Below, in pieces: positions 33,570 to 42,338 of a stretch of DNA of 58,994 nucleotides. Below the pieces are notes generated by a model. That model was not told where the DNA came from. It saw only the letters and a program-made list of their open reading frames with translations, and searched no databases. Source of the DNA: Alistipes sp. (GTDB taxonomy: Bacteria > Bacteroidota > Bacteroidia > Bacteroidales > Rikenellaceae). The number at the start of each line of letters is the position of its first letter. Position 1 is the first letter of the stretch. The translations under genes were made by a program, and so were the position numbers. The stretch covers positions 1 to 58,994 of the forward strand of contig JAFZFR010000075.1 in assembly GCA_017555805.1 (NCBI GenBank), in the 5' to 3' direction.

Positions 33570-35423
33570 CTACCACTCGGCACGCGGCGAGAGCCACAAT
33601 TTTCTATATCGGCGCGATGGCGACGGAATGAACTCCCCGATGCCGTACTCCTTCCAGCGGGCATCCACCTTTTCGATGGTCTCCACCGACGACATCACCA
33701 CATTTGGGAAACGCTTTGGGTTGTCCCCTACCCCTGGGTGCTTGCTTCGTGCATCCAAAAACAGGGCGCCTCCCGACAATATTTTCACATCGCGGCGAGG
33801 GTCGCTATTTGCCATCGCAAGCCACAGCAGATCACTCGGTGTCATTGAGCCATTTGCCTGATAATCAAACAGTGCGATATATTTCACGCCCTCGATATTG
33901 TTATGCTTCAGGTACGCCTCCACATCCACCTTCTCGGGTCTATCCGCCTCGGCAAAGAGCAGCAGCAGACCGCACTCCTCAACAAATCGTGTATCGAACA
34001 AACGCACACCACCCGCAGGCTCTGCCGTACGAGGCTCGGCTATTGGAGCAACCTCCGCATTAGGATCTACATCGGTCAAATCAAGCGCCAACTTACCGCC
34101 AAAACCGCAGGTTGCTGTTGCGTGGTCGAGCACATCCAAAACGCCCTCCGAGCGGATGACGCACCTACTCAAGTCGGCACGGCGCAGCAGTTTTGCCAAC
34201 TCCCCAAACGAGCGGATATTTACATCAGCCGACGCCACTACCATATATTTATTAAACATCATCTGTCCTGCGCCCCACAGCGACTGCGCCACCTTGTTCG
34301 ACTGACCGCCGTAGCGCTTGTCAATTGACACAATGGCAAGGTTGTGCGCCGTACCCTCAACGGGCATCCATAAGTCGCGCACCTCGGGCTGCACAGCCAG
34401 ACGAATAGGCGCAAGAAATATGCGCTCGGTAGCCTCGGCTATGTAGGCATCCTCCTGCGGAGGCACACCCACCACCGTAGCGGGATAAATCGCATCCTTG
34501 CGATGCGTGATGCAGGTTATATGAAATTTTGGATAATAATCTTTCAACGAGTAGAAGCCTGTATGGTCGCCGAAATCACCCTCCACAACCTTCTCCTCCA
34601 TAGGATCAACATAGCCCTCAATCACGAAATCGCAATCTGCTGGGATATGTATGTCGCAGGTCAACGCCTTCACAAGTCGCACTGGTTTCTGGCGCAGAAA
34701 ACCCGCCAAAAGGTACTCATCCATATTGTCGGGCATCGGTGCAGTCGCCGAATAGGTGTAGGCTGGGTCACCACCCAGAGTCACCACTACGGGCATCTTC
34801 TGCCCCAGACGCTTGTAGCCGTCATAGTGACGCGCACCCGTCTTATGAATATGCCAATGCATACCCGTAGTGCGCTTGTCGAAGCGCTGCATACGATACA
34901 TTCCCATATTCGGAACGCCCGTCTCGGAGTCGAGCGTATGGACCATCGGCAGCGTCACAAATGCGCCACCGTCTGACTCCCACGAATGCAACAACGGCAG
35001 ACGCTCCAAATCGACATCGTCGCCCTGCCACACCACCTGCTGACACTCTCCGCGACCCGACACACGCTTGGGAAACCACTTCGCCACATCGGCAAGCAGT
35101 GGCAGCATCTTCATCTTCTCCCACATCGTAGCCTTGGGGCTCAACGCCGAGCCCAGCAGTGCCTCTATGCGAGAGCCTATATCCTCCAACTGCTCCACGC
35201 CAAGAGCCATAGCCATACGGCGCTTCGAGCCCATCATATTGGTGATGACGGGGAACTCCGTATCAGTATTCTCAAAGAGCAAAGCCTTACCTCCGCCCTC
35301 GCTCTTTGCCTGACGGTCGGTCAGTTCGGCAATCTCAAAACGAGATGATACAGACGCTTTAACCCTTATCAACTCACCCTCTTGTTCCAAACGAGCTATG
35401 TATTCTCGCAGGTTTTTATACAT
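33570..35423 (-). CDS. UbiD-family prFMN decarboxylase, probable menaquinone pathway enzyme
   Basis: 617 residues, the long form typical of Bacteroidetes and annotated as a menaquinone biosynthesis decarboxylase. Motifs: GMYRMQRFDKRTTGMHWHIHKTGARH (prenylated-FMN and metal site), VTLGGDPAYTYSATAP, and VEGDFGDHTGFYS with the catalytic Glu/Asp set. Needs prFMN made by a UbiX protein, not seen here. Whether the substrate is a futalosine-route or other aromatic acid is not readable. It starts 2 nt after the DUF4405 gene. Confidence 0.88.
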   Translation of the reverse strand: MYKNLREYIARLEQEGELIRVKASVSSRFEIAELTDRQAKSEGGGKALLFENTDTEFPVITNMMGSKRRMAMALGVEQLEDIGSRIEALLGSALSPKATMWEKMKMLPLLADVAKWFPKRVSGRGECQQVVWQGDDVDLERLPLLHSWESDGGAFVTLPMVHTLDSETGVPNMGMYRMQRFDKRTTGMHWHIHKTGARHYDGYKRLGQKMPVVVTLGGDPAYTYSATAPMPDNMDEYLLAGFLRQKPVRLVKALTCDIHIPADCDFVIEGYVDPMEEKVVEGDFGDHTGFYSLKDYYPKFHITCITHRKDAIYPATVVGVPPQEDAYIAEATERIFLAPIRLAVQPEVRDLWMPVEGTAHNLAIVSIDKRYGGQSNKVAQSLWGAGQMMFNKYMVVASADVNIRSFGELAKLLRRADLSRCVIRSEGVLDVLDHATATCGFGGKLALDLTDVDPNAEVAPIAEPRTAEPAGGVRLFDTRFVEECGLLLLFAEADRPEKVDVEAYLKHNNIEGVKYIALFDYQANGSMTPSDLLWLAMANSDPRRDVKILSGGALFLDARSKHPGVGDNPKRFPNVVMSSVETIEKVDARWKEYGIGEFIPSPSRRYRKLWLSPRAEW

Positions 35424-35425
35424 AA

Positions 35426-35854
35426 CTATTTTACTACTCCTTTCTTAAAAACTTTCCAACGCTTTGCCAAATGTCCCATACCTAACGCCGAGAAAACTAT
35501 ACCCATAATATAATGGGCAAGTCCTGCCGAAGAACCCGGCCCCTTGACAAAGGCGAGCAGACAAATTCCCAACAAAGCGACAACAACAAAACTTGTAGTC
35601 ACCAACATTGTTATTTTTACTCGTCTGCTAATATTTTTACCATTGCACAACGACTTATAAAAACCACGATGTTGTTTAATGTGTATAGTTGCAATTACCA
35701 GCAGAGCAATATTAGCAATGGTATGCACCACAGACCAATTATGCCAAACTTCGTGCGACTGAAAGTGACCAGCGTAATGAATCTGAATACCCGTAAACAA
35801 CGACACAAGTGTCAATATAGCCATTGACAAGTCGGTACGAAAAATTGGTTTCAT
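35426..35854 (-). CDS. DUF4405 membrane protein, cytochrome-b-like
   Basis: 142 residues with four hydrophobic helices (about 8-26, 43-60, 83-105, 112-125). Conserved histidines lie in or near the helices: GIQIHYAGHF, WSVVHTIAN, TIHIKQH and LAHYIMG. The DUF4405 family is proposed to carry haem and to work with extracytoplasmic flavinylation; an ApbE gene is two genes upstream. It might pass electrons between quinone and a periplasmic partner. Confidence 0.75.
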   Translation of the reverse strand: MKPIFRTDLSMAILTLVSLFTGIQIHYAGHFQSHEVWHNWSVVHTIANIALLVIATIHIKQHRGFYKSLCNGKNISRRVKITMLVTTSFVVVALLGICLLAFVKGPGSSAGLAHYIMGIVFSALGMGHLAKRWKVFKKGVVK

Positions 35855-35860
35855 ATTCTA

Positions 35861-37168
35861 CTATTTCATTTTCATAGGTACATAGGGTACCTTATATTTA
35901 TCATCAAGATACAAAATCTGATTCTCGTGCATCGCCTTGTCTGCCAGCAGAGCGAACTGCGTAGCATAGTATGACTCCTCCAGCACCTTCTCGGGTTGCT
36001 TGCCCGTAACCACCGAGTGCAGGAATGCCTCCAGCAACTCCTTCGAGCCGTCAGCCTCCGCGCCCACCGAACTCTCGCCCGACACGACCTTCACATTCTG
36101 CATAATAGGCTTGCCTGGTGCCAACGATGATGACTCCGCCGCCCACGATGTACCAGCAAAGACCGAATTAGACATCACGCCGCGCTCAATCTGCTCGATG
36201 AGTTGGTGCATACCGCTACCCTTTGGCGCAGGCTCGTCGGTGTAGTGCATCGCCGTAACGAGGTCAATCGTACCCTTCGTGCCGAGAATCTGCTCACCCA
36301 TACCGAAGTGCTTGTTCGAGATGATTGACTCAAAGGTCATATTTACGCCGTTAGGATATGTAAAAATAGCGCTCACCGTATCATAGACATCACGACCATC
36401 CGCCTTCCAGTGCACAAGGCTACCAGCACCCATCACACGCTCGGGCAACTGACCCATCGCCCACGAGCCATTCTGCAACTGATGACACGCCAACTCGGTC
36501 ATCAAGCCACGCGAATAGTCGCTATAAAGTCGCCAGTTGATATGGCGTTCCAACTCGGGCGAAGGCACCTCACGACGCCAGTCGTTGTTTCTATACCAAT
36601 AGTTTCTCACGCCCACAACCTCGCCGATTGCGCCCTCGTGAATCATCTGCATCGCCTTGATATACTTGGGGTCGAACAAGCGCTGCTGACCAATGAAGAG
36701 CACGCCGTTCAACTCCTTGCGGCGGTTATATACCTCCAGAGCCTCATCCATCGTGAACGCCATCGACTTCTCGCAGAATACGCGCTTACCCGCCTCCATA
36801 GCGGCAATGGTCATCGGAGCGTGAAGATACAAAGGAGTAGCAATAATCACGCCCTTCACATCCTTATTCTCCAGCAGACGACGATAGTCATCATACTGCT
36901 TCGCCTTGGGGTAATACTGCGCCGCATCCTCCAGGTGAGGACGATAGTTATCGCACAAGGCAACAACCTCGACATTAGGCATCTGCACAAGGTGCTTTAT
37001 ATGAAACAGACCGCGCGAGCCCGTACCGATAATACCGATACGCACCTTCTCGCCCTGCACCTCCTGCTTCGCCTTCTCGCTACACGACTCCAACCACGGA
37101 AAGAGCGACAGCGCAACGCCTGCCACACCCATCTTACCGCAATCGGACAAAAACTCTTTTCTATTCAT
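35861..37168 (-). CDS. Exported Gfo/Idh/MocA-family oxidoreductase
   Basis: 436 residues. The leader MNRKEFLSDCGKMGVAGVALSL ends in a lipobox-like LESC, typical of exported Bacteroidetes Gfo/Idh/MocA proteins; the Tat-like RK is weak. NAD-binding IGIIGTGSRG follows, with EKSMAF in place of the common EKP. C-terminal domain about 175-420. Exported members usually keep NAD bound and oxidise or epimerise sugars, some at C3 of glycosides. The DUF1080 gene at the head of this operon fits a 3-keto-sugar route. I chose the ATG at 37168. Confidence 0.85.
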   Translation of the reverse strand: MNRKEFLSDCGKMGVAGVALSLFPWLESCSEKAKQEVQGEKVRIGIIGTGSRGLFHIKHLVQMPNVEVVALCDNYRPHLEDAAQYYPKAKQYDDYRRLLENKDVKGVIIATPLYLHAPMTIAAMEAGKRVFCEKSMAFTMDEALEVYNRRKELNGVLFIGQQRLFDPKYIKAMQMIHEGAIGEVVGVRNYWYRNNDWRREVPSPELERHINWRLYSDYSRGLMTELACHQLQNGSWAMGQLPERVMGAGSLVHWKADGRDVYDTVSAIFTYPNGVNMTFESIISNKHFGMGEQILGTKGTIDLVTAMHYTDEPAPKGSGMHQLIEQIERGVMSNSVFAGTSWAAESSSLAPGKPIMQNVKVVSGESSVGAEADGSKELLEAFLHSVVTGKQPEKVLEESYYATQFALLADKAMHENQILYLDDKYKVPYVPMKMK

Positions 37169-37200
37169 TATCAACTTCTAATTTATAGAACCCGACTATT

Positions 37201-38079
37201 TTATTCTATTCTTTTTCTTTCCACACTGCCCGACCTTGAACATACAATCTCCCACGCTGCATACCCATCGAACTGCTTTACAATCTCCACGCGCTCGCTC
37301 CGTGGCGCGGCATACAGAGCCGTCGATAACACCTCCACCACCAGCGGCGAACGACCCTCAACGAGTATCATCTCATCCTGCGCCACCTTTGCGCCAGTGT
37401 GAGGGTTTACGATATGGTACTCACCCGACGGCGCACGCCCCGACACCGACATCGCCGAGTCGCACAGATGCACCTCGCAAGCCATCTCGCCACGACGCAC
37501 CTGATTCTCAACGCCCACCGACCACCACTCACCATAGGGATGATGACCGATTGCCGCCACCGAACTATTACCAAAATTCAGCAGTGCCGACTCCGCCCCA
37601 CTATCACGCAGAAGCGTAAGCACCTGCTCCAGCGCAAAGCCCTTGGCAAAGCCTCCCATATCGAGTTGTACACCCTCGTCGGCATACTTCACACTATGGG
37701 TCGCACCATCCAGCACATAAGGCGCACCCTGCGCCCAAGCCGCCGAAGCCGCACCCGACAAAGCCGCCACCGAGAAATATCCTCGTGTAGCCACGCGGAA
37801 CACCTCGCACAACTCCAGCGCCATAAAGAGTTCATCATCCACCTCAACGCTATCCGCCACTGCTCTTGTGTTGAGCACGCTCAAAGGGCTCTTCATATCG
37901 AAGCGGTTGAAGCGGCGCTCCATATCACGCACACGACGCTCTACCTCCTGCGCCAGCGACTCGCCCCGCTCCTGCATAAGTCCCGTAAGGAGCACCTCAA
38001 TGCGAGTGTGCATCGCATCGAACTCAAAGAATGAGATTGGATGCGACGGATTCTTATCGCTATAACGGAAGGCAGCCAC
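37201..38079 (-). CDS. apbE: FAD:protein FMN transferase
   Basis: 292 residues. Attaches FMN covalently to Ser/Thr of extracytoplasmic or membrane electron-transfer proteins. Motifs: FEFDAMHTRIEVLL at the N-terminus (usually FDAMGT), LDMGGFAKGFALE (FAD/Mg site) and the HIVNPHTG motif. No signal peptide or lipobox is seen, unlike many ApbE proteins; starting at the GTG at 38079 leaves only 22 residues before the core. No flavinylation target motif is evident in the neighbouring proteins. 3 nt after the small membrane gene. Confidence 0.9.
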   Translation of the reverse strand: MAAFRYSDKNPSHPISFFEFDAMHTRIEVLLTGLMQERGESLAQEVERRVRDMERRFNRFDMKSPLSVLNTRAVADSVEVDDELFMALELCEVFRVATRGYFSVAALSGAASAAWAQGAPYVLDGATHSVKYADEGVQLDMGGFAKGFALEQVLTLLRDSGAESALLNFGNSSVAAIGHHPYGEWWSVGVENQVRRGEMACEVHLCDSAMSVSGRAPSGEYHIVNPHTGAKVAQDEMILVEGRSPLVVEVLSTALYAAPRSERVEIVKQFDGYAAWEIVCSRSGSVERKRIE

Positions 38080-38082
38080 CGA

Positions 38083-38316
38083 TTACTTGCTGAAAAGGTG
38101 TTTCAGCACCATCCACGCCACGCGCACCAGCGCGACAAGGGCGTAGATTACCACCGAGGTAATAAGCACATAACCCACCTGCGTGAATACCTCATACCAC
38201 GGCGCCGAGAAACGGATGATAGCCACCCAATTTGTGATGTTAGCCACCACAAAGCAGCCAAGAAAAATCAGCAACTCGCGGCGCTTGCATTGCGCTGTAA
38301 TGATTGTATCTTTCAT
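38083..38316 (-). CDS. Small two-helix membrane protein
   Basis: 77 residues. Two membrane helices (about 13-35 and 45-68) joined by FSAPWYEVFTQVG, short charged ends. I do not recognise the family. The tight gaps (10 nt after the DUF1080 gene, 3 nt before apbE) suggest a partner role in the same process. Confidence 0.6.
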   Translation of the reverse strand: MKDTIITAQCKRRELLIFLGCFVVANITNWVAIIRFSAPWYEVFTQVGYVLITSVVIYALVALVRVAWMVLKHLFSK

Positions 38317-38326
38317 AATCGAGCGA

Positions 38327-39640
38327 TTATAACTCTCTGATCTTCAAATTGCGGAAGTGTACCTCGTCGTTGTGATCCTGCAACAGAATATGACCACCGT
38401 CACCACCTGCAAAGTTCTTCACCTGAGCAAACTTACTGTGCGAAATCAACGCATCCCACATCTGATTACCCTTCTCATAAGAGAGGATCTTCTTGCCATT
38501 TACCCAGTGCTCAACCTTATTACCCTTCACCACTATGCGGGCTGTATTCCAGCCATAGTGATCAACATTTGCCCAGCCCTTAGCAGGGATAATGTCATAC
38601 AATGAGCCAAGACGACGATTGTTGTTAAAGCCCATCTTTGCATCAGGGTGGTTGTCGTCATCCAGCAACTGGAACTCGCAACCGATGCTGCCGTTCTCCG
38701 AGATGAAATATTTAATTCCGCTGTTTGCGCCCTTTGTAATCTGGAAGTCGATAGAGAGCTCGAAGTTGCGATACTTCTGTTCGGTGATGATGTCGCCTGC
38801 GCCAGAGCCTGGCTTGATAACAAGCACACCGTCTGTTGGAACCCAGCCCCTCTTCATATCCTTGTTTGGATCAAGGCTCTTCCAGCCCTTCATATCCTCA
38901 CCGTTCCACAAGAGCTTCCAGCCAGCCTCCGCCTCACGCTTTGAGAGGTAGTTAGCGATGTGATTCGCCTGAGGAATTGTAGAAATCTCTGGCGACAACT
39001 CCTTCTCCAAGTCGGTTGTCTTAATGAAGATATTGCGCCAGCGAATTGTGCGACCCATCATCTCCTTATTGTCGCCAATCTCGTGCACCTGCAAAGCGAT
39101 AAAGCCCTTCAAGTCGGCATCGTCAATCAAATCAACCGTTGGCTTGCCATTGAGCCACACGCGGATGTGGTTGCCCACAGCCTCCACGCGCACCTTGTTC
39201 CACTCTCCACGGCGGAAGTCGCGCTCAATCTTTGGCTCGTTGTAGAGCCAGCCACGGCGCTGCTCGTCGTAGATTGAGGCGGTGGTTGTTGGCGAGTCAA
39301 TCTCGCACTGATAGCCATAAACCACGCCATTGCGGTATGCCTTGTCGGAGTGGCTACGCAACTGCACACCCGAGTTCACACCCTCGTCGGCCTTGAACTC
39401 ATACTCCAGAATAAAGTCGCCATACTCGGCCTTTGTCGCCAGGAAGGTGTTTGGCTGACCAAAGGTGCATACTCCCACCAACTCGCCCTTCTCGACCTTG
39501 TATTGAGCCTTACCGCCCAGCTTTGTCCAACCATTGAGGCTACGACCATTGAATAACGCTGTCCAGCCCTCTCTCTCCTGCGCTCTTGGCGCACACATTA
39601 CACACACAGCAAACGCTGCCAACAAGATTAGTTTCTTCAT
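38327..39640 (-). CDS. Exported protein with two DUF1080 (3-keto-disaccharide hydrolase) domains
   Basis: 437 residues, signal peptide MKKLILLAAFAVCVMCAPRAQ. Two concanavalin-like DUF1080 domains in tandem: residues 22-215 (WTALFNGRSLNGW..., GVNSGVQLRSH) and 238-437 (WKLLWNGEDMKGWKS..., GANSGIKYFIS). Each has the signature LFNG..L.GW followed by N-S-G. Some members cleave 3-keto-glucosides formed by exported Gfo/Idh/MocA dehydrogenases, and such a dehydrogenase lies three genes downstream. First gene of the operon; no clear promoter found in the 103-nt gap. Confidence 0.85.
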   Translation of the reverse strand: MKKLILLAAFAVCVMCAPRAQEREGWTALFNGRSLNGWTKLGGKAQYKVEKGELVGVCTFGQPNTFLATKAEYGDFILEYEFKADEGVNSGVQLRSHSDKAYRNGVVYGYQCEIDSPTTTASIYDEQRRGWLYNEPKIERDFRRGEWNKVRVEAVGNHIRVWLNGKPTVDLIDDADLKGFIALQVHEIGDNKEMMGRTIRWRNIFIKTTDLEKELSPEISTIPQANHIANYLSKREAEAGWKLLWNGEDMKGWKSLDPNKDMKRGWVPTDGVLVIKPGSGAGDIITEQKYRNFELSIDFQITKGANSGIKYFISENGSIGCEFQLLDDDNHPDAKMGFNNNRRLGSLYDIIPAKGWANVDHYGWNTARIVVKGNKVEHWVNGKKILSYEKGNQMWDALISHSKFAQVKNFAGGDGGHILLQDHNDEVHFRNLKIREL

Positions 39641-39743
39641 ATCAAGGTTTTTATTTAAAGTTTCGTTTTAGTGTTTTTTTTGACGCCTATCTCGTGAGCA
39701 ATCAGACGCCTAAAGGGTATCTCCTTCTGGTTTTGTCAGGCAA

Positions 39744-40706
39744 TTACAACTTGATGTCGTAAATCTGGATAACACCGACCAAACCGCCGTTATCATCAGT
39801 CACGAGCAGCGAATTAACCTTATAGGAGGTCATCAACTTCTCTGCCTCAACAAGTTTGGCACTCTGGTTGATAGACTTTGGTGAACGGGTAGCAATATCA
39901 ATCGCACGAATGTTGAAAAACTCTGCCTGACGGCTCTCCATCGCGCGGCGCACATCGCCATCAGTCACGATACCCGCAATCTTCTCGCCCTCCATAATGA
40001 TGATAAGACCCAAGCCGCCACGACTCATCTTGTGAATCATCTCGGTTGCCGAGCAGTCAGCCGACACCACTGGCAACTCGCTCTTACGCATCACATTGCC
40101 TACTCTCATCAGCAATCTGCGACCGAGGCTGCCACCTGGGTGGAAGCGGGCAAAGTCCATCGCCGTAAACTCACGCGCCTTCATCAGCGCCACCGCCAAC
40201 GCATCGCCCATAGCAATCTGCGCCGTTGTGGATGTCGTAGGGGCGAGGTGCAGGATGCAAGCCTCCTCCTTAACGCACACATCGAGGTGGATGTTTGAGT
40301 TCTTGGCAAGGGTCGATTCGCGGTTGCCCGTCATCGAAATCAGCACATTGCCGTTTGACTGAATGAATGGCACAATCTTAAGCACCTCATCGGTCTCGCC
40401 CGAGTATGAGAGCGCGAGGATGACATCCTCCTTTGAAATCATACCCAAGTCGCCGTGGAACGCCTCGCCCGGATGGAGGTAGAAACTTGGCGTACCAGTG
40501 CTTGCCAGCGTCGCCGCAATCTTGCGACCCACCAGACCCGACTTACCCATTCCCGTAACGATGAGTTTGCCGTTGCAAGCCAGAACGCTCTTCACAGCCT
40601 CAACAAACTCCTCGCCGAGACCTGCCGCCATCGTGTTCAACGCCTCCGCCTCAACCTGAAGCGTGCGCTGTGCCAACTCTACTATCTGCTCTGAAGTAAA
40701 ATTCAT
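39744..40706 (-). CDS. kdsD: D-arabinose 5-phosphate isomerase
   Basis: Interconverts ribulose 5-phosphate and arabinose 5-phosphate, the first step of Kdo synthesis for lipid A. 320 residues: SIS domain (about 35-170, VTGMGKSGLVGRKIAATLAST, LSYSGETDE, LAPTTSTTAQIAMGDAL), then two CBS domains (about 205-320). Catalytic His is in HPGEAFHGD. Third gene after kdsB and kdsA in the same direction (17 nt after kdsA). Confidence 0.95.
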   Translation of the reverse strand: MNFTSEQIVELAQRTLQVEAEALNTMAAGLGEEFVEAVKSVLACNGKLIVTGMGKSGLVGRKIAATLASTGTPSFYLHPGEAFHGDLGMISKEDVILALSYSGETDEVLKIVPFIQSNGNVLISMTGNRESTLAKNSNIHLDVCVKEEACILHLAPTTSTTAQIAMGDALAVALMKAREFTAMDFARFHPGGSLGRRLLMRVGNVMRKSELPVVSADCSATEMIHKMSRGGLGLIIIMEGEKIAGIVTDGDVRRAMESRQAEFFNIRAIDIATRSPKSINQSAKLVEAEKLMTSYKVNSLLVTDDNGGLVGVIQIYDIKL

Positions 40707-40723
40707 TTTCTTTCGTTTTAAGT

Positions 40724-41473
40724 CTAAATCAAACTCTTCACCACCGCCTCGAACTTATCGAGTTCAAGCATATTTGCCGCGTCGCTCATACCGTGGTCGG
40801 GGTCGGGGTGAATCTCAAAGAAGAAGCCATTTGCACCGAACGCCTTTGCCGCCTGCGCCATCGCTGGCACGAACTCGCGGTTGCCGCCCGTCTTGCCACC
40901 CGCAGCACCTGGGCGCTGAACGCTGTGCGTGCAGTCCATCACTACGGTTTGTGCTATCTTCTTCATATCTGGAATATTACGGAAATCAACCACAAGGTTG
41001 TTGTAGCCATACATATTTCCGCGCTCGGTGAGCCATACCTCCTTCGCACCCGACTTCACAGCCTTCTCGTAAGGGTAAATCATATCCTCGCCCGAGAGGA
41101 ACTGCGCCTTCTTGATGTTCACAATCTTGCCAGTCTGCGCTGCTGCAACGAGCAAATCGGTCTGACGGCACAGGAATGCAGGAATCTGCACCACATCGAC
41201 AACCTCACCAGCAGGTGCTGCCTGCCACGCCTCGTGAATGTCGGTGCAGAGTTTCAAGCCCCACTTCGACTTCACATCTGCGAGCATCTGCAAACCCTTC
41301 TCCAAGCCCACGCCACGATAGGATGTAAGCGAGGTGCGGTTCGCCTTGTCGAACGATGCCTTGAAGATAATATCCACACCCAGACGAGCGTTTATCTCCA
41401 CCAATTTTGCCGCTACGCAGTCGAGCAACTCTGCCGACTCAATCACGCAAGGGCCTGCAACAAATTTATTCAT
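40724..41473 (-). CDS. kdsA: 3-deoxy-8-phosphooctulonate (Kdo-8-P) synthase
   Basis: Condenses arabinose 5-phosphate with phosphoenolpyruvate. 249 residues, a little shorter than the usual 265-285 at the N-terminus, which begins almost directly with AGPCVIES. Motifs: FKASFDKANRTS, CTDIHE, IPAFLCRQTDLL, MDCTHSVQRPG and the final EIHPDPDHGMSDAANM. The Cys after AGP and His/Glu/Asp set would fit a metal-dependent type. 87 nt after kdsB. Confidence 0.95.
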   Translation of the reverse strand: MNKFVAGPCVIESAELLDCVAAKLVEINARLGVDIIFKASFDKANRTSLTSYRGVGLEKGLQMLADVKSKWGLKLCTDIHEAWQAAPAGEVVDVVQIPAFLCRQTDLLVAAAQTGKIVNIKKAQFLSGEDMIYPYEKAVKSGAKEVWLTERGNMYGYNNLVVDFRNIPDMKKIAQTVVMDCTHSVQRPGAAGGKTGGNREFVPAMAQAAKAFGANGFFFEIHPDPDHGMSDAANMLELDKFEAVVKSLI

Positions 41474-41541
41474 AGTATTTTAGGTTTTTATTTCTTTATT
41501 CTTCTGATTGCAGTTTCAAAATTTTTCCCAAAAGCAAAACC

Positions 41542-41579
41542 TCGATTTTGAATTTTGAATTATGAATTTTGAATTAAAA
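41542..41579 (-). repeat. AATTTTGAATT-type short tandem repeat overlapping the kdsB 3' end
   Basis: TTTTGAATT recurs four times, once as TTATGAATT, running through the kdsB stop codon at 41560-41562, so the last KdsB residues (LIQNS) are encoded by the repeat. Matches the tract at 17073-17110 in opposite orientation. Confidence 0.65.
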
Positions 41580-42330
41580 ACTCCTCGGCACGCTCCAAAT
41601 CCTCGGGCGTATCGATGCCCACGGTCTCCACATTGGTTATACCCACGCCAATCTTGTAGCCGTTCTCAAGCCAGCGCAACTGCTCCAGCGACTCGGCCAA
41701 TTCGAGCGTAGATTGAGGCAACGCCGTCACCTCGCTCAACGCCTTTGAACGGAAGGCATACATACCGATGTGCTTGTAGAAGGTCTGCTTTGCGAGCCAC
41801 TCCTCCTCCGCCACACCGCGCAGATATGGGATGACCGAACGCGAGAAGTAGATTGCTCGCGACTCGCTATCCAGCACCACCTTTGGCGAGTTGGGGTTCT
41901 TGAGTGCCGCGAGGCCATCCTTCTCCTCGAAAGGCTTTACAAGAGTTGCAATGTCGGTCGCCTCATCCTCGAAGCACGCCATAATCGCGCGCAACTGGCT
42001 CTCGGCGATGAAGGGCTCGTCGCCCTGCACATTAATCACAACATCATACTCCTCGCCCTGCTTCTGATAAGCCTCCCAGCAGCGGTCTGTGCCGCTCTTG
42101 TGATTTTCGGAAGTCATCACGACCTTGCCGCCGAAGGACTCCACAGCCGAGAAGATGCGCTCGTCGTCGGTTGCTACTACGGCATTTGAGATAACCGATG
42201 TAACTCGCTCATAGACACGCTGGATAACGGGCTTGCCACCCAACTGCGCCAGGGGCTTGCCCGGGAAGCGCGTCGATGCATAACGAGCGGGGATGATAGC
42301 AATGAATTTCAACTCTTTAGCCATTGTCAT
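41560..42330 (-). CDS. kdsB: 3-deoxy-manno-octulosonate cytidylyltransferase
   Basis: Activates Kdo to CMP-Kdo for lipid A. 256 residues. Motifs: IIPARYASTRFPGKPL (nucleotide binding), VVATDDERI, SENHKSGTDRC and VINVQGDEPFI. Start MTMAKE has two candidate ATGs (42330 and 42324). 8 nt after the lon stop, so cotranscribed. The C-terminus is extended by a repeat tract. No kdsC phosphatase gene is next to it. Confidence 0.95.
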   Translation of the reverse strand: MTMAKELKFIAIIPARYASTRFPGKPLAQLGGKPVIQRVYERVTSVISNAVVATDDERIFSAVESFGGKVVMTSENHKSGTDRCWEAYQKQGEEYDVVINVQGDEPFIAESQLRAIMACFEDEATDIATLVKPFEEKDGLAALKNPNSPKVVLDSESRAIYFSRSVIPYLRGVAEEEWLAKQTFYKHIGMYAFRSKALSEVTALPQSTLELAESLEQLRWLENGYKIGVGITNVETVGIDTPEDLERAEEFLIQNS

Positions 42331-42338
42331 ATAATCTT

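Noticed and set aside
39641..39743. Third family-2 element between kdsD and the DUF1080 gene
   Set aside because: Only TTTAGGCGT and ATTGC resemble the family; too little to claim homology by eye.
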